Assembly: GCA_014380545.1 (NCBI GenBank)
Contig: JACMJP010000337.1
Span: forward strand, 1 to 7,663
Reading direction: 5' to 3'
DNA from: Chitinophagales bacterium
GTDB lineage: Bacteria > Bacteroidota > Bacteroidia > Chitinophagales > BACL12
Length of the DNA stretch: 7,663 bases
Positions 5,701 to 7,663 of the stretch are shown here, piece after piece (the stretch's first letter is position 1; every line of letters begins with the position of its first letter). The notes beneath the pieces were generated by a model. The model was not told the origin of the DNA and made no database searches. It worked only from the letters and a program-made list of their open reading frames with translations. The translations under genes and the position numbers were made by a program.

Positions 5701-5703
5701 CTT

Positions 5704-6321
5704 TTACGAACTTATTGATTTTTCAGCTGCCTCTAATTTTTCCTTTCCTTCTTCATCAACACCTGATCTGAAATCGGCAAACCAGTTTTTTATTTTTTCC
5801 TTATCATCCATGTGTTCAAATATTCTGTTAACCGTTTCAAGAAATTGTTGGAGTAAAGGCAAACCTCTTGTTACCACATAATGATTACCTGTAATAAATA
5901 ATGCTTTATAAAAATTTTTTATTTTTTCTGCCAGTGGAAATGCTGCTGCATAGTTTTCTGCTTCAGTGAGTGCATGCATATAATAAAATGTGATCATGGA
6001 AAGCGGCATCATACCCGCATGATGTTTTTCATAGGGAAGTATTGCCTGTATTTTTTTATAGGCTTCATCCGCTAATTGAAAATTTCTTTCTCCCGCTGCT
6101 GCAGTGCATACATTAAACCAGGATATGGAGCGGTTATGTTTTTCTGCCAGTTGTAAAAATACAGGTGTCGCATCGGCGAATTTTTTTTGATGAAAATAGG
6201 CAAGTCCCAATCCATGTTTTAAATCGTCATCACCCTCTTGTAAAATCTCATCCGCTCCGGCAACTATTTTATCATGCTGGTTTTCTTTAAGATAATTTTG
6301 CAGCTCTTCCTTTGTGATCAT
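5704..6321 (-). CDS. TPR-like repeat protein
   Basis: Read from the ATG at 6321, a 205-residue soluble protein starting MITKEELQNYLKEN. It is helical throughout. Two tandem helix pairs fit the tetratricopeptide pattern: GLGLAYFHQKKFADATPVFLQL (about 37-58) and a second around FNVCTAAAGERNFQLADEAYKKI (about 69-91). A further pair may lie at MHALTEAENYAAAFPLAEKI. There is no signal peptide, so it is probably cytoplasmic and a protein-binding scaffold; the partner is unknown. The reading frame stays open to a GTG at 6354, but those 11 extra codons (MGGFFFSDICT) are translated from the hairpin and U run of the upstream gene's terminator, so I reject that start. A near-consensus -7 element lies just upstream of the ATG. 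It is convergent with the IscA-like gene. Confidence 0.75.
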   Translation of the reverse strand: MITKEELQNYLKENQHDKIVAGADEILQEGDDDLKHGLGLAYFHQKKFADATPVFLQLAEKHNRSISWFNVCTAAAGERNFQLADEAYKKIQAILPYEKHHAGMMPLSMITFYYMHALTEAENYAAAFPLAEKIKNFYKALFITGNHYVVTRGLPLLQQFLETVNRIFEHMDDKEKIKNWFADFRSGVDEEGKEKLEAAEKSISS

Positions 6322-6325
6322 AGTA

Positions 6326-6333
6326 CAAATATC
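6326..6333 (-). promoter_or_regulatory. Possible -7 element very close to the TPR gene start
   Basis: On the minus strand GATATTTG differs from TAnnTTTG only at the first base and ends 4 bases before the ATG at 6321. If used, transcription would begin at or near the start codon, giving a leaderless message. Weak evidence. Confidence 0.25.
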
Positions 6334-6335
6334 TG

Positions 6336-6378
6336 AAAAAAAGAATCCCCCCACAGAAAAGTTTTTGAGGCGGGATTC
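6336..6378 (-). terminator. Rho-independent terminator of the type IX cargo gene
   Basis: On the minus strand the arm GAATCCCGCC (6369-6378) pairs with GGGGGGATTC (6343-6352) except at one position, with a 16-base loop. Seven U residues follow (complement of 6336-6342). It starts 23 bases after the stop codon at 6402 and separates this gene from the TPR gene. Confidence 0.75.
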
Positions 6379-6401
6379 AATATTAAATCTTACAATAGAT
6401 C

Positions 6402-7663
6402 TTATCTGTTCACAACAAATTGCCTTATATATTCTGCATCATTAATCACTACTTTTAAAATATACATGCCTGCGGTAAATTTTTCATCGAAGCTAATTGC
6501 ATGAGTTAGTGTACCTGCAAGTATTTCAACTTCTTCATCCATTAATTTTTGCCCCAACATTGTGTATATAATAATTTGTGCCGAGGTTACATCAGGATTA
6601 TCTAACTCCATTTCAACAATTATTTTTTCTGATGCGGGATTTGGATAAACGTTTAAAATCGTTTCTTCCGTGAAATGTTCCATCGCATCTTCCCGGCATG
6701 TTTTAATTACTGTTACTGTATTTGAAAAAGCAGAGCATCCGTTTGCTCCGGTTACACTCACCTGGAAGTTGCCTGTAACAGTTGTATTATAATTTGTATT
6801 TATTGCTCCGGTTATAATTGTTCCGTTTTTATACCATTGATAAGAACAACCGGTACACACCAAGGTTTTTAATTTTACATGGTGCCTGCCGCATAAATTA
6901 TTTGATCCCTGAATTTTTGCTTTTGCGAGTGGGAGAGGTAGCACATCTATAGTAATTGTATTTGATATTGAAGTACAGGATCCGTCAGTTGTTGTTTGTG
7001 TAATATGCAATGCATAATTTCCCGGTTCAGTAATTATGAGAAATGATTGATTTGTACCGGGAATTGCAATATCATTTTTATACCATTGATATGCTGGAGA
7101 AAAAATAGTGCAATATAAAAATGCTGTGCTGCCCTGGCAGATGGTTGTTGATCCTGCACTGTAAATTGTTGCATCAATTAAGTCTTCATCAACTGCACCA
7201 TCGCAGTCATCATCAATTCCATTGCATACTTCTGCAGGAATAAAATACATGGGTATCTCCGGATCACTATCATTGCAATCACTTCCATTGCTCATCTCTT
7301 CAGTTATATAATTTCCCAGAGCTGGAAGGTTAAAACAATCTGTCCATGTGTTATTATAATCAATGTATAAATCGTAATCAAGATCAGCGTATAAAATAAA
7401 TGTTGATTCGGTTTCATCAACTAAACTGTTACAATTGTTGTCTTCTCCATCGCAATATTCCAATGCGCCGGGATGTGATAAGGCATTCTCATCATGGCAG
7501 TCATTATTATTATGCACCCAGCTGTCATAAATAAATATTGCGGGATCAGGATACGAACAACTTATTGCAGTGATGGCAAAATTTCCATATTCGTCATGGT
7601 CAATATCTGCATGCCATTCTTTATTAAATCCTTCATCAATTTCACTGTTGCAATTATCATCTA
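6402..7663 (-). CDS. Secreted type IX cargo protein with MopE-like repeats, Ig-like modules and Por sorting domain (5' partial)
   Basis: The frame stays open to the window edge, giving 419 C-terminal residues; the start lies outside, and an in-frame GTG at 7517 is internal. Numbering from the first visible residue, acidic Cys/Asp repeats come first: DDNCNSEIDEG (1-11), YCDGEDNNCNSLVDE (69-83) and VCNGIDDDCDGAVDED (145-160). They are separated by DCHDE/DCNDSD motifs and YADLDYD-type Asp segments, the pattern of MopE-like putative metal-binding proteins. Two Ig-like modules follow (about 164-241 and 248-322), both with YQWYKN and a GCS/SNT ending. The end (about 334-419) is a type IX secretion sorting domain: VYPNPASEKI, a central IYTMLGQKL strand and GMYILKV...RQFVVNR. 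The protein should therefore be exported and attached to or released from the cell surface. A role in metal binding, adhesion or structure is inferred; ligand unknown. It ends in its own terminator. Confidence 0.88.
   Translation of the reverse strand, partial: DDNCNSEIDEGFNKEWHADIDHDEYGNFAITAISCSYPDPAIFIYDSWVHNNNDCHDENALSHPGALEYCDGEDNNCNSLVDETESTFILYADLDYDLYIDYNNTWTDCFNLPALGNYITEEMSNGSDCNDSDPEIPMYFIPAEVCNGIDDDCDGAVDEDLIDATIYSAGSTTICQGSTAFLYCTIFSPAYQWYKNDIAIPGTNQSFLIITEPGNYALHITQTTTDGSCTSISNTITIDVLPLPLAKAKIQGSNNLCGRHHVKLKTLVCTGCSYQWYKNGTIITGAINTNYNTTVTGNFQVSVTGANGCSAFSNTVTVIKTCREDAMEHFTEETILNVYPNPASEKIIVEMELDNPDVTSAQIIIYTMLGQKLMDEEVEILAGTLTHAISFDEKFTAGMYILKVVINDAEYIRQFVVNR
6826..6842. repeat. 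17-base direct repeat, copy 1 (Ig-like module 2)
   Basis: TTTTTATACCATTGATA occurs exactly here and at 7075-7091, 249 bases apart. It encodes the YQWYKN core of each Ig-like module on the minus strand, so it reflects domain duplication rather than a mobile repeat. Confidence 0.8.
7075..7091. repeat. 17-base direct repeat, copy 2 (Ig-like module 1)
   Basis: Exact copy of 6826-6842, in the same frame. The identity at synonymous positions suggests either recent duplication, gene conversion between modules, or constraint. Confidence 0.8.

Noticed and set aside
6402..7517. A 371-codon protein starting at the GTG at 7517
   Set aside because: The frame continues without a stop to the window edge with more repeat motif (DDNCNSEIDEG), so the GTG is internal and the gene is 5' truncated by the window.

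Overview
The window looks like a chromosomal piece of an AT-rich member of the Bacteroidota. Four things support this. A type IX secretion (Por) C-terminal sorting domain closes the last gene. Several upstream regions carry the Bacteroidota sigma factor -7 element (TAnnTTTG). Shine-Dalgarno sequences are nearly absent. The DnaA and the split 5'-nucleotidase pair look like Bacteroidota types. I cannot name a genus; a Chitinophagales- or Sphingobacteriales-like lineage is only a guess.

Layout. 1-276: the C-terminal end of a LytTR-type DNA-binding response regulator (+) faces a membrane-anchored SRPBCC protein (-), with a strong hairpin terminator between them. 862-1345 has no protein gene: it holds a minus-strand tRNA pair, Ser(GCT) then Pro(TGG), a -7 promoter element in front of the pair, an AT-rich hairpin beyond it, and the dnaA terminator. 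1346-2782: complete dnaA (-), without a recognisable DnaA-box cluster beside it. 2888-4541: a two-gene unit (-) encoding the two halves of a UshA/YfkN-type 5'-nucleotidase as separate proteins that overlap by 11 bases; the C-terminal-domain lipoprotein comes first and the Tat-signal metallophosphatase second. 4645-5175: a one-pass membrane protein of a Bacteroidota-specific uncharacterised family (-). 5297-5644: an IscA/HesB-type iron-sulfur assembly protein (+), divergent from the previous gene across a 121-base region with one -7 element facing each way. 5704-6321: a TPR-like protein (-), convergent with the IscA gene over a perfect 14-bp hairpin. 6402-7663: the C-terminal 419 residues of a large secreted type IX cargo protein (-) with MopE-like acidic Cys/Asp repeats, two Ig-like modules and the sorting domain; its start lies beyond the window.

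Most of the content is housekeeping (dnaA, tRNAs, Fe-S assembly) mixed with envelope and secreted proteins. I saw no mobile element, CRISPR array, phage gene or defence cassette. The points most worth a second look are the split, re-ordered nucleotidase with two apparent export routes, the truncated repeat-bearing surface protein, and a start-site correction for the TPR gene, whose longest reading frame runs into the upstream gene's terminator. I did not find a convincing undescribed system here.
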